64,000 nt of DNA from contig NZ_JAPPVJ010000001.1 in NCBI RefSeq assembly GCF_026711005.1, forward strand, positions 682,001 to 746,000, read 5' to 3'. Shown here in pieces: positions 1 through 7,420 of this stretch (the first letter of the stretch is position 1; each line of letters starts with the position of its first letter). Both the position numbers and the translations under genes were made by a program. Origin of the DNA: Sphingobacterium sp. UT-1RO-CII-1 (lineage in GTDB: Bacteria > Bacteroidota > Bacteroidia > Sphingobacteriales > Sphingobacteriaceae). The notes beneath the pieces are model-generated. The model had not been told where the DNA came from. It was given only the letters and a program-made list of their open reading frames with translations, and made no database searches.

Positions 1-99
1 AAGCAAAGTGTGCAGCACATCGCCCAAAGCAAAGTTTGCCCATATCGAACATAGGCTGCCGCCCAGCGTGCCCGACATCACCTGATTATTCGTGTTCAT
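1..99 (-). CDS. Small protein, partial, last visible gene of a phage-like operon
   Basis: An ATG at 97-99 opens a leftward frame with 33 codons and no stop before the window edge, so only the N-terminus is visible. It begins MNTNNQVMSGTLGGSLC and continues with a mildly hydrophobic, glycine-containing stretch. The start overlaps the last codons of the upstream gene (stop at 86-88), which suggests translational coupling. The order of a DUF5675 protein, a small amphipathic protein and this one resembles phage-derived lysis or tail-like cassettes, and a small membrane protein would fit. No function can be assigned from 33 residues. Confidence 0.5.
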   Translation of the reverse strand, partial: MNTNNQVMSGTLGGSLCSIWANFALGDVLHTLL

Positions 100-262
100 C
101 GCCCTGCTCCTTTCCTTTAGTAGTATTATCGGTGACGGCTTCGAGCACCCCAAGCGCCAAAGCCACATAGCGTGCTGCCTGTATTATTTTGACAGGCAAT
201 TTTATAGGCGCCAGCAGTACGACCTGTACCGCTTCGCGCATTTTTCTGATAATTTTGTTCAT
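86..262 (-). CDS. Small hypothetical protein of 58 residues
   Basis: I chose the ATG at 262 (MNKIIRKMREAV). The longer frame from 331 would start inside the loop of the strong hairpin at 312-351, while 262 is preceded by an A-rich stretch typical of Bacteroidota starts. The product has a basic N-terminus, a hydrophobic middle (VQVVLLAPIKLPVKIIQ, then VALALGVLEAV) and a charged tail ending EQGDEHE. It could be a small membrane-active or structural protein of the same phage-like cassette. I do not recognise a family. Confidence 0.5.
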   Translation of the reverse strand: MNKIIRKMREAVQVVLLAPIKLPVKIIQAARYVALALGVLEAVTDNTTKGKEQGDEHE

Positions 263-311
263 TTTTTTAATTTTTAATCTGCTGTTTATAAACTGAACGT
301 TTTGCTTAATA

Positions 312-351
312 ATGAGCGGCTGGCTTTTCACAAACCTCGCCGGCCGCTCAT
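312..351. other. Strong intra-operon hairpin
   Basis: ATGAGCGGCTGGC at 312-324 pairs with GCCGGCCGCTCAT at 339-351, giving 12 of 13 pairs around a 14-nt loop. It lies between the DUF5675 gene and the small gene starting at 262. No T-run follows on either side, so it is not a standard terminator. It may limit read-through, protect an mRNA end or occlude an alternative start. Confidence 0.6.
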
Positions 352-381
352 CAGCTTGCGCTGGTAAACCAACCCAAAAGG

Positions 382-786
382 CTACTGAATGTGTAAAAAC
401 ACTTCCTGTCCGCTATCCCACAGGCTATACACCAAGGCTTTAAGCTCGGCCAGGGCTTTTCGGCTTTCTGTGCCTTTGCCCTCCCCTGTCAGTGTTGTCA
501 CAGGGGCAATACAGCCCAAGAGCTCTTTCTGTGCATCGTTTGCTGCGTGTATAAGAATAGCCTCCCGTTGCAATACATGGGGTATCCCAATCTGCACGCC
601 ATGCCTGGGGTAGGTACGCTCCATCAGCTTGTATCTCCCTGTAGGGATACAGCTTAACCTGCGCATATTATTGCGCCAGGGCAGCTCGATGGTGTGGCAA
701 ATCTTTTGCCCTTGATAGCTAATAGTTCCGTTGGTTCCCTCTTCTCCGTAAATCCGCCGGAGAAGAAGAGTTGCTTGATTTTTCAT
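382..786 (-). CDS. DUF5675 family protein
   Basis: The 134-residue product has the DUF5675 layout: N-terminal LLLRRIYGEEGTNGTISY, then a THIEL-like segment (CHTIELPW), an IPTGRYKL motif, a central region around IPHVLQREAILIHAAN, and a LLGCIAP segment. DUF5675 proteins occur in Bacteroidota, often in phage or tail-like gene sets, and their biochemical role is unproven. It sits between the 253-residue gene upstream and the small gene downstream, all leftward. Family assignment is from recognised motifs; a link to phage is inference. Confidence 0.75.
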   Translation of the reverse strand: MKNQATLLLRRIYGEEGTNGTISYQGQKICHTIELPWRNNMRRLSCIPTGRYKLMERTYPRHGVQIGIPHVLQREAILIHAANDAQKELLGCIAPVTTLTGEGKGTESRKALAELKALVYSLWDSGQEVFLHIQ

Positions 787-883
787 TTTTTTTAGTTAAA
801 TAAGATTAAGAAGGTTAGATAAAGTTCATACAGATCTATTAACCTTATCATCTCTATCAACCTCCTTAACCATTACCCCTTAC

Positions 884-1642
884 CTACGGCACATCCACCT
901 CCGCAAAAGTCAGCGCATTGTACAAGCCATTAGCCAGTGGATAGTATGCGTTATTGACTTCCTGGAAATATCCGATACCCACCAATACAATCACCGCTTT
1001 GCTTGGATCTGCGATTAGCTCGGCCAATAATGCTACTTGTTGCTCTGCCATCAAGCTCACATCGATATACGGCGAACTCTCCATCACGATTGGCTGATCT
1101 TCCGAATCGGCATCAAACTCCTGCAGTGCCAGCGTAAAACGCACGTGGGTTGCTCCTTGCAGCATAGCAATCTTATTACGGGGCGAGAATTGGCCCGTAG
1201 CTAGTGTGCCCTCTCCCGATGCCCGGTCATAAGCATACTGCAACTTACCGTAGAAAATCGAAGTCAGCGAAGCCGTCTTATTGCACTCCAATCCGTTCAA
1301 CATCGGTAAGTTCTCTGCCAACACCCTGCGCTCGCCACGCTCATTGAGAGAATCTGCCTTTACCACAGCAGAAAAACGCGAAGATAACCGCTGCGAAATA
1401 CGGTTATCCACATTCTGCTCAAACAGGTCACGCAGCTGGTCTCGAAGTTTCTTCGAAGCCGATGCCGCTCGGCCAAACTCGGCACCATTCTCCCGTGTAC
1501 GCTGAAATCTGGGATCCGTTGCGATACGCTCGGCAGACACACCGCCTTTCATGCGCACCTGATAACTACCATCCCTGGTTTTGAAGAAAGTCAGATCCCC
1601 GATCTGCCCTTTCATCTTAATTAATCCTTCTAATCTTGCCAT
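884..1642 (-). CDS. Conserved hypothetical protein, first gene of the leftward cassette
   Basis: The frame is open from a GTG at 1678, but the ATG at 1642 (MARLEGLIKMKGQIGDLTFFKTRDG) looks like the real start, because that opening is typical of a widespread uncharacterised Bacteroidota family. The 252-residue product is soluble, with an arginine-rich first half and a beta-rich second half (VRFTLALQEFDAD, AVIVLVGIGYFQEVN). No signal peptide or catalytic motif is seen. It is followed leftward by the DUF5675 gene and the small genes, and its upstream region holds the 11-bp repeat array. Function unknown; a phage-like structural role is only a guess. Confidence 0.6.
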   Translation of the reverse strand: MARLEGLIKMKGQIGDLTFFKTRDGSYQVRMKGGVSAERIATDPRFQRTRENGAEFGRAASASKKLRDQLRDLFEQNVDNRISQRLSSRFSAVVKADSLNERGERRVLAENLPMLNGLECNKTASLTSIFYGKLQYAYDRASGEGTLATGQFSPRNKIAMLQGATHVRFTLALQEFDADSEDQPIVMESSPYIDVSLMAEQQVALLAELIADPSKAVIVLVGIGYFQEVNNAYYPLANGLYNALTFAEVDVP

Positions 1643-1840
1643 AACAAATACATCTTGTAGACAGCACAAAGATGGCACAGCCTATCCAGACCCCTGTTCA
1701 ATACGGAGCTAAACGAACGAAATGATTACAACTTGTAAAAGATGCGTGAAATGAGCACAAATGGCATTTGCCGCCCCTTTCATTATTGGCTACATTAGTC
1801 ATGTTCAATAAACAGGAGCACGTTCGGGAGAGGGAGCGTA

Positions 1841-1917
1841 TTGTATGCGGGGTGTATAGCATAAGTATTGCCTAAGTATACGTGAAGTATTAACAGTGTA
1901 TAAGGAGTGTATTAAAA
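1841..1917. repeat. Seven direct repeats with exact 11-bp period (core GTAT)
   Basis: GTAT occurs at 1843, 1854, 1865, 1876, 1887, 1898 and 1909, each exactly 11 bp after the last. Units read TTGTATGCGGG, GTGTATAGCAT, AAGTATTGCCT, AAGTATACGTG, AAGTATTAACA, GTGTATAAGGA and GTGTATTAAAA. An inverted ATACAC follows at 1922-1927. The array is intergenic between the leftward cassette (start 1642) and the rightward gene at 2018. One-turn spacing suggests cooperative binding on one helix face, or bent DNA. Confidence 0.75.
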
Positions 1918-2017
1918 CGCCATACACTACGCTTACTTTTTCATTACTTATTACGAGGCTATCTTTAGCACCCTTATAGCACATCATGCGGAGCGAGCTC
2001 GACAAAAAAACAGCATT

Positions 2018-2212
2018 ATGAAGCCACAAAGAATATGTATCTACGCCCAGGATGTCAGTAACATCCTAGGCAAAAGCCTCTCACAGTCGAGACGCATACT
2101 GGCCTGCATCCGTGATGCCTACGGCAAAAGCGACAAACAATATGTCAGCATAGAAGAATTTGCCGAGTACACGGGCCTAGCGCCTGAGGAGATAAGAAAA
2201 CAATGTCGATAA
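2018..2212 (+). CDS. Small helical protein, possible DNA-binding
   Basis: This 64-residue protein (MKPQRICIYAQDVSNILGKS...) matches the style of short uncharacterised Bacteroidota proteins with a helix-turn-helix feel: an opening strand, a helix DVSNILGKSLSQSRRIL, a second helical segment IRDAYGK, then a conserved-looking VSIEEFAEYTGLAPEEI. The DVSNILGK and EEFAEYTGL segments resemble those of small excisionase-like or MerR-like folds, but no assignment is secure. It starts about 100 bp beyond the 11-bp repeat array and ends just before a hairpin terminator. Confidence 0.65.
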   Translation: MKPQRICIYAQDVSNILGKSLSQSRRILACIRDAYGKSDKQYVSIEEFAEYTGLAPEEIRKQCR

Positions 2213-2221
2213 CAATAACTA

Positions 2222-2255
2222 CAAGGCATCTGGAGGGAGGAGTTAGATGCCTTTA
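2222..2255 (+). terminator. Hairpin terminator overlapping the end of the LytTR gene
   Basis: AAGGCATCT at 2223-2231 pairs with AGATGCCTT at 2245-2253 across a 13-nt loop, followed by TTACTT. It lies ten bases past the stop of the rightward 64-residue gene and overlaps the 3' codons of the convergent regulator gene. Confidence 0.5.
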
Positions 2256-3373
2256 CTTCGTGCAGCGAGCGCCTGGGCCACCTGTTGCTCTATCTTTTTC
2301 CATCGCTCTACCGCAACGGTAATCGGATCATCCTGATAATCTACCATCAGCTCGACAGCACCTTCCTTTAGTTTGGTCAAGCCAAGCAATGTATGCGCAC
2401 CGATCAGTAGCGTACGGCTCACATGTATCATCTCTGTAAACCGCAAAGCCAAGCCAGTCAAGCTGTTTTCCGTTATTAAAAATTCTTCTCCCGTATTCGT
2501 TACCAGATAGATGATCGGCTTCTTGTTGATACTGTCCTGTATATAGAATCTTGCGATCTCTTCCTGTTTAAAAAACAGACTTTCTTTTTCGGGGTAAGAT
2601 AGTTCATATATTTCTTTAGGTTCTGCAGCGAGTTTATTTTCAAGCTGTGCGGTTCTATCGGCTAAATCAGCGACTAATACCAACTCTCGCTCTCTGAATG
2701 CTTCCAGTTGCATCCTTAAGCCTGTATTTTCCAATTGCATAAACTCCATTTGTTCTCGCAATCCGATATCCATTTGTTTCGCCAAACGCTGTTCAGTCAT
2801 CAACTCTTGAACAGACTCCTCTGCCGCTAGCAATTCTTGTTCTTTACTTTGTAGCTTACTCTTCAATGTCGCCACTTTATTCAAGAGGTACACAATATAA
2901 CCCTGCCGATTCAAGATGACCAAAAACACCAAGAACAGCGCATACACAAAGTGCATGTAGTCGCCCAACATCATGTCCAAACCGTAAATCCGCCAGAGAT
3001 AAATCAGGAGCAGACTAAAAGGAATCAGGCCTCCCAAACATATCTGCATGACCAATCTTCGGCTCAACTGATTGTGCCAATCATGCCGACGATCTAACGT
3101 ATAGGATACAAACATTATCCAGCAGATAATAGCCGCAATAATCAACATTGACTCTATGGCTGTCGCAAACACTGCCGGCCGTATTGCGTACCCGAGTGAC
3201 ATATCTTCAAAAGGAAACATTGCATACGCATAGCCCAAAAACATGGGCCATATCAACCCTATACGCCAATTATAATAAGGCGATCGAAGAAAGTCCAATG
3301 CTCGTGAAAATATTCGCTTAACGCTAAAACTCAGCCCCCAATTTTGAGGACTGGAAGAATGCTTTTTGTTCAT
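2243..3373 (-). CDS. Membrane-anchored LytTR-type DNA-binding regulator
   Basis: The 376-residue product has four predicted membrane segments (about 38-55, 63-92, 107-130, 140-165), a long charged coiled coil (about 168-250), and a C-terminal domain (about 258-360) built like a LytTR DNA-binding domain: KPIIYLVTNTGEEFLITENSL, then RFTEMIHVSRTLLIG. LytTR domains bind direct repeats in promoters. Here the domain is tethered to the membrane with no receiver, so signals probably pass through the membrane part or the coiled coil. It is monocistronic. The 11-bp repeat array lies about 330 bp from its 3' end, but no link is shown. Confidence 0.75.
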   Translation of the reverse strand: MNKKHSSSPQNWGLSFSVKRIFSRALDFLRSPYYNWRIGLIWPMFLGYAYAMFPFEDMSLGYAIRPAVFATAIESMLIIAAIICWIMFVSYTLDRRHDWHNQLSRRLVMQICLGGLIPFSLLLIYLWRIYGLDMMLGDYMHFVYALFLVFLVILNRQGYIVYLLNKVATLKSKLQSKEQELLAAEESVQELMTEQRLAKQMDIGLREQMEFMQLENTGLRMQLEAFRERELVLVADLADRTAQLENKLAAEPKEIYELSYPEKESLFFKQEEIARFYIQDSINKKPIIYLVTNTGEEFLITENSLTGLALRFTEMIHVSRTLLIGAHTLLGLTKLKEGAVELMVDYQDDPITVAVERWKKIEQQVAQALAARSKGI

Positions 3374-3573
3374 AATTTCAGTTTTAGTTAACTCAATTCT
3401 AATGAATTATAACCATTACTTCAATACATAAAAACTTAAATGTAGTCTAATCACGACTTCTCCTGTCCGATTATTCATTCCTTACGCCCGTTTTCCTACA
3501 CCTCCCGACATCGGGAACCCCTTCCCTCCCTTTGCCGCTAGTTTTGTTCATTTCGTCTAAAAAAGCTTCTAAT

Positions 3574-3588
3574 TTTGTTAAGAACAAA
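3574..3588. promoter_or_regulatory. Short palindrome upstream of the gene at 3636
   Basis: TTTGTT-AAG-AACAAA is a 6+3+6 palindrome about 50 bp upstream of the next rightward start. Its position fits an operator, but it could be chance in AT-rich DNA. Confidence 0.25.
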
Positions 3589-3635
3589 GCACGGTGCCGT
3601 ATGAGCATCTTTTTATAAACTTAAAATAACAGCTG

Positions 3636-4079
3636 ATGAACAGACAATTCAAATTGACGGGTATCGGTGTCCAGGAATGGTTAGCATATGTCTACGAAGG
3701 CGGCGAGCAGCGCATAGCTGAAGAATGTACTTATATCGCACACGACTTTGTCGGGTGGGTCAGCTACCGTTTCAGTCTTTCGCCTGATCAGATAGATTTT
3801 TTGATCGCGTTAGGCGAGCTTGTACATGAGTCGTACAGCACAGACATACAGAACACCTTGCAATTGCGTGGCCCCATTAGCCTCGACAAAGAAGAGGCGC
3901 CGGCACATTCCGGCAATATCCAAAATGCCAAAGCACAGAACCCGAAGGTCGTATGGAAGGAAAAACAGAATGAGACAAAAGAGAAATCCGAAAGCGTTAG
4001 GTCACAAAACAGCCAGGCTTTTACGCAAAAAGCCAGGCTTCACTTTCGTATCAGCTACCCCGATATAGACGCTGACTAA
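3636..4079 (+). CDS. Hypothetical protein with a basic, low-complexity C-terminal half
   Basis: The 147-residue product has an ordered N-terminal half (about 1-85; LTGIGVQEWLAYVYEGGEQ and HDFVGWVSYRFSLSPDQIDFL) and a charged, glutamine- and lysine-rich second half ending ARLHFRISYPDID. No signal peptide, membrane segment or known catalytic motif is visible. It is followed by two other small rightward genes. The style matches uncharacterised Sphingobacteriaceae proteins; function unknown. Confidence 0.6.
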   Translation: MNRQFKLTGIGVQEWLAYVYEGGEQRIAEECTYIAHDFVGWVSYRFSLSPDQIDFLIALGELVHESYSTDIQNTLQLRGPISLDKEEAPAHSGNIQNAKAQNPKVVWKEKQNETKEKSESVRSQNSQAFTQKARLHFRISYPDIDAD

Positions 4080-4144
4080 AAGATCAAGCAGCGGTGTACC
4101 CTCTCCCATCGCTACAGCATCTTTTTTAGGTAAATAATAACAAC

Positions 4145-4378
4145 ATGAAAACGAAGGCATACCTAACATATCGAGCGACTCCTAGCTTATCTCTAGACAT
4201 ACGCAGCCGGGCTAGCAACTATCATATACTCGTTGCTGCCCACACCATCGCCATGCGATGCAGACTAGAGCCTACTAGAAAAGTGCTCGCTGTGCTATGT
4301 CATGCCGCCGGCCTCACCGTAGCGCGGTATAGGCGTAAGTTTGCGGTATTCCCCCGCAGACAAGGGGACAAGATTTAA
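4145..4378 (+). CDS. Small basic hypothetical protein, doubtful
   Basis: A 77-residue arginine-rich frame begins with ATG after an A-rich leader (MKTKAYLTYRATPSLSLDIRS). It contains a possible helix around LVAAHTIAMRC and VLAVLCHAAGLTVARYRRKF. It lies between two better-supported small genes on the same strand. No family is recognised and composition alone does not prove coding, so this may be a spurious frame. Confidence 0.35.
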   Translation: MKTKAYLTYRATPSLSLDIRSRASNYHILVAAHTIAMRCRLEPTRKVLAVLCHAAGLTVARYRRKFAVFPRRQGDKI

Positions 4379-4522
4379 AGTCCTGCTGTGTGTGCTGTAA
4401 AGAAAGCCATACCACAAATTGTGGAGCACAACAGGCCAAGACGTACAGCTATTCTAGAGAGCGGTGCGCACTTGCTGCCAATAGTAAACTGAATTGATTA
4501 TAGTGATAAGATCGAAGGTACA

Positions 4523-4744
4523 ATGGCGTGGTTTGAATTAACCGGCTCTAGCCCTATCGCTCCTAGCAACTATACATTACGTACCTCACCACCCTCATGT
4601 GGGGGGCAAGATCAAATCTGTGCTATACAGGCTAATGCGGATACAAGCAGTAAACCGCAATTAACTGAAGCATTGAAAGATGAAATGATCACAGCCTTAC
4701 ACGATGGCGTAGAGTCTACGAATGTAAAGTTACGGGACAGATAG
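4523..4744 (+). CDS. Small two-cysteine protein of the MAWFELTG type
   Basis: The 73-residue product starts MAWFELTGSSPIAPSNYT, has CGGQDQICAIQA in the middle and ends NVKLRD. An AAGG ribosome site precedes the start. The two cysteines six residues apart and the N-terminal motif match a small family I associate with Sphingobacteriaceae genomes, never functionally described as far as I know. There is no signal peptide. It is convergent with the SusC-SusD-thioredoxin operon, with a shared hairpin terminator between. Confidence 0.65.
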   Translation: MAWFELTGSSPIAPSNYTLRTSPPSCGGQDQICAIQANADTSSKPQLTEALKDEMITALHDGVESTNVKLRDR

Positions 4745-4771
4745 TCTAGAGACCGATATAAGTTTTTAGTG

Positions 4772-4810
4772 AAAGGGGTGGACTCTTCATCCACCCCTTA
4801 TTGTTTATTA
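4772..4810 (+). terminator. Hairpin terminator between convergent genes
   Basis: AAGGGGTGGA at 4773-4782 pairs perfectly with TCCACCCCTT at 4790-4799 with a 7-nt loop, followed by a T-rich run (ATTGTTTATTATTTATT). It ends the rightward small-gene set and may also stop leftward transcripts. Confidence 0.7.
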
Positions 4811-4814
4811 TTTA

Positions 4815-6056
4815 TTATTCCAGGTCTTCAAACACAAGTACCTCTACCTTCCTTACCCCTTCTTCTAATACCATACCGTACTTTTTCAGTTGCTCATTCA
4901 GGTTTTCAAGTGTAGAGAAGTCAACTATATTCATTCTCACATCCGAATTAACCTCGTCCACTACAGGCGGAAAACCACCCTGATAATCTATCATAAAAGC
5001 CAATACCGACGTGCCACCCAACTCACCTTCATCTGTAGCTATCCCATTCTTCTTTTTAGACAATCGCTTCAATACAAGGCAAGGTATTTCTTTTTCAGAC
5101 CAGTAGACACGAAGGCCAAGTGCTGCATTCAAATCGCTGATCACGATTTCAGCCAATTTGGATGGATCTTTTTGGCGAGAGTAAACCCGCTGATAACTAA
5201 TCCCATTATCCAAAAGCCACTCGTTTTTCCCACCTTTCCCTAGATAACGGTATTTACCGGGATCTTTTACTTTCCAAACGACACGTTGCTCTTTTAGTAA
5301 AAAAGAAGGTTTTTTGATTTTCCCCCATGCGGCTACATAAGCTCCAAATATATCCGCATTATGAAAGTAAGATTTCCCCATATTGTGGAGGCTATCCCAC
5401 TCCATCTTGATTCCTCCCCATGTTGACCCATCCTTATAACCAGTAATCTGTAACGATGTGATCAGGTTAGAATCAGAAGTATCAACTTCTGAGATATTCT
5501 CTTCCGTCGCAAAATCAGCTTTTAAAGGGAGTTTTATAGCGCCTTTGGTATAAAGTTCCGCTATGTTTTGGCGTTGCACAAAATCAGAAAAAGTAATCGC
5601 CCGTACTTTATTCTGAAAAAGCCAAGCCGTGTGAGGTACTCCTTTATGCGGGAAGTACGATTTTAATAAGGTATCTCCATAAATTGTAGGCAAATGCACC
5701 TTGTTCTTTTTTAAATATGCATTATTAGCATAAAACTTTTCTATTGTTTCTTTATCCTGCCACGTCACAAGTAGTATTTGCAACTTGTCGCTCAGTTCAT
5801 CCTGCAACTGTTGAAGCTTAGGCATAGCCGCAATACAATTAACACAATAGGTATCAAAGAAATCCAATATCACTACTTTCTCTCGATACTCCTCCAAATC
5901 TAACTCTTGCTTATCGTAGTTCAAAATAGGCATTAATGCGAGCGTAGGTATCATTTGCCCCACCTTTAACTCCATACTACGGTCTATCGTAGTTTGTCCT
6001 TTGCCTGTACCTACCAAAAAGAGATAGGCTACGATGACTATTATAATCTTGTGCAT
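4815..6056 (-). CDS. TlpA-like thioredoxin-fold protein with extra C-terminal domain
   Basis: The 413-residue protein has a signal peptide (about 1-21), then a TlpA/redoxin domain (about 28-170) with the redox motif CVNC at 71-74 and a cis-proline segment GVPH near 140. Periplasmic proteins of this class reduce or isomerise disulfides in exported proteins. Residues about 185-413 form a second domain that I do not recognise, probably lineage-specific. It is the last gene of the susC-susD-tlpA operon, four bases after susD. Such partners are common beside SusC/SusD in Sphingobacteria, but their substrate is not known. Confidence 0.8.
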   Translation of the reverse strand: MHKIIIVIVAYLFLVGTGKGQTTIDRSMELKVGQMIPTLALMPILNYDKQELDLEEYREKVVILDFFDTYCVNCIAAMPKLQQLQDELSDKLQILLVTWQDKETIEKFYANNAYLKKNKVHLPTIYGDTLLKSYFPHKGVPHTAWLFQNKVRAITFSDFVQRQNIAELYTKGAIKLPLKADFATEENISEVDTSDSNLITSLQITGYKDGSTWGGIKMEWDSLHNMGKSYFHNADIFGAYVAAWGKIKKPSFLLKEQRVVWKVKDPGKYRYLGKGGKNEWLLDNGISYQRVYSRQKDPSKLAEIVISDLNAALGLRVYWSEKEIPCLVLKRLSKKKNGIATDEGELGGTSVLAFMIDYQGGFPPVVDEVNSDVRMNIVDFSTLENLNEQLKKYGMVLEEGVRKVEVLVFEDLE

Positions 6057-6060
6057 GTTC

Positions 6061-7416
6061 TTAGCGTTTATTTTGTGGCATATCCGATTCTGACATCACA
6101 AGATCGGGTATCAAATGTGCATATTTCAAACTATTTGGCTCGAGACTATATGTTCTACCATCCAATGTACGGGTTAGTGTCTTTTTAAAACGTTCATCTT
6201 GATTCAGCCTTTTCAAATCTGCCCAACGGCTCCCGCGGAAGAGCAATTCTTTTCTCCGCTCATCCAGTATTAACTTAAGCAAGCGCTCACCATCAAACTC
6301 CGTAACTGGAGTGAAGTAATCCGCATCTATCCTATTTTTAAGCAACGTGTTGATAGCAGACAATGCTTCTTCTACTTTCCCTAATCTAACGCCTACTTCT
6401 GCTTTTATCAGATAGACCTCGCTTGTGGTTAGTCCTACAAAAGGTTGCCCTCCTGTATTGTCATATGAGCCTTTAAAACCATAAGTTGCCTCATTATCCC
6501 CATTAGATTGGAAATAGAGATCTCGGCGTAAATCTCCATCAGCATACATATCAAGTAATTCATCCGATACTTTTGCATAATATTGACTTATTGCATTACT
6601 AAGCATTACTGTGGCAGGAAATAATACTTCGTCATTAAATCGTACAAACGGAAAAGCTTGCTCCGAATCCAAACTCTCATACAAAATAAGCTTGTTATAC
6701 AGTTTCAAACATTCTTCGGCACACCCGTAGGCCTTTTCATAATCTTGCATATCCAAGTAGACTCGTGCAAGCCCTGCGTAAGCAGCTGCTTTATGCGGTC
6801 TAGCTGCCATTACCTCTCTAGTGGGCAAATATTGTAATGCTTCTTTATAATCGGCTATAATCTGCTGATATGTTTCTTCTAGCGAACTTCTTACCGACTT
6901 ATAGTCTAGGCCCGGACTTAACCGCAAAGGAATACCCATTTCTTGTCTTGCCGTCTCCGCCTTATAAGGTAAAGTAAAATTACGAGCTACTTGATGAAAG
7001 GCGAAGGCTCTATAAAAATGTGCTCCACCCCATACTTTATCATACTTGACTTTATCTTGGCTTTTGTCCACTCCGTTTAAAATATCCAAAACCTGATTCG
7101 CCATATATACTACTTTGTAAGGGTTTTGCCATTGGGTAGTCGCTGTAATAATCTGAGACGACCACGTATAGGTACTGCGTTCATCTTCTTCATAAAGAGC
7201 CCCCCAGTCCGCATCCGTTAAATAATAGTCATCGCTTGCTATTTCGCCTAAATTGGTATAACCTGTATTCATCGTGCTATAATCATTTAACAAGAGATCG
7301 GCATGCTCCAATGTTTTAGGAACCGCCAGTTTAGCATCTGGCTTAAGGTCTAAATAATCTGTACAGCCACCAAAAACCAATGCCAACAGAAAGATATAGT
7401 GTATTATTTTTTTCAT
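6061..7416 (-). CDS. SusD/RagB-type outer-membrane lipoprotein
   Basis: The 451-residue lipoprotein has a lipobox ending at Cys18 (LVFGGC) followed by TDYLDLKPD, the classic SusD start. TPR-like helices follow (HFYRAFAFHQVARNFTLPY, AAYAGLARVYLDMQDYEKAYG), and the C-terminal part has the conserved LLKLILDERRKELLFRGSRWADLKR. SusD proteins form a lid over their SusC porin and bind the ligand at the cell surface. It lies four bases downstream of susC. The substrate cannot be read from the sequence, and no glycoside hydrolase is linked, so it may not be a glycan. Confidence 0.9.
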   Translation of the reverse strand: MKKIIHYIFLLALVFGGCTDYLDLKPDAKLAVPKTLEHADLLLNDYSTMNTGYTNLGEIASDDYYLTDADWGALYEEDERSTYTWSSQIITATTQWQNPYKVVYMANQVLDILNGVDKSQDKVKYDKVWGGAHFYRAFAFHQVARNFTLPYKAETARQEMGIPLRLSPGLDYKSVRSSLEETYQQIIADYKEALQYLPTREVMAARPHKAAAYAGLARVYLDMQDYEKAYGCAEECLKLYNKLILYESLDSEQAFPFVRFNDEVLFPATVMLSNAISQYYAKVSDELLDMYADGDLRRDLYFQSNGDNEATYGFKGSYDNTGGQPFVGLTTSEVYLIKAEVGVRLGKVEEALSAINTLLKNRIDADYFTPVTEFDGERLLKLILDERRKELLFRGSRWADLKRLNQDERFKKTLTRTLDGRTYSLEPNSLKYAHLIPDLVMSESDMPQNKR

Positions 7417-7420
7417 GGTT

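Noticed and set aside
1841..1917. 11-bp array as a CRISPR array
   Set aside because: The units are far too short and there are no spacers or cas genes; the period equals one helical turn.
1805..2029. 74-residue leftward frame across the 11-bp array
   Set aside because: Its codons follow the repeat rather than a protein pattern, and it overlaps the start of the better-supported gene at 2018.
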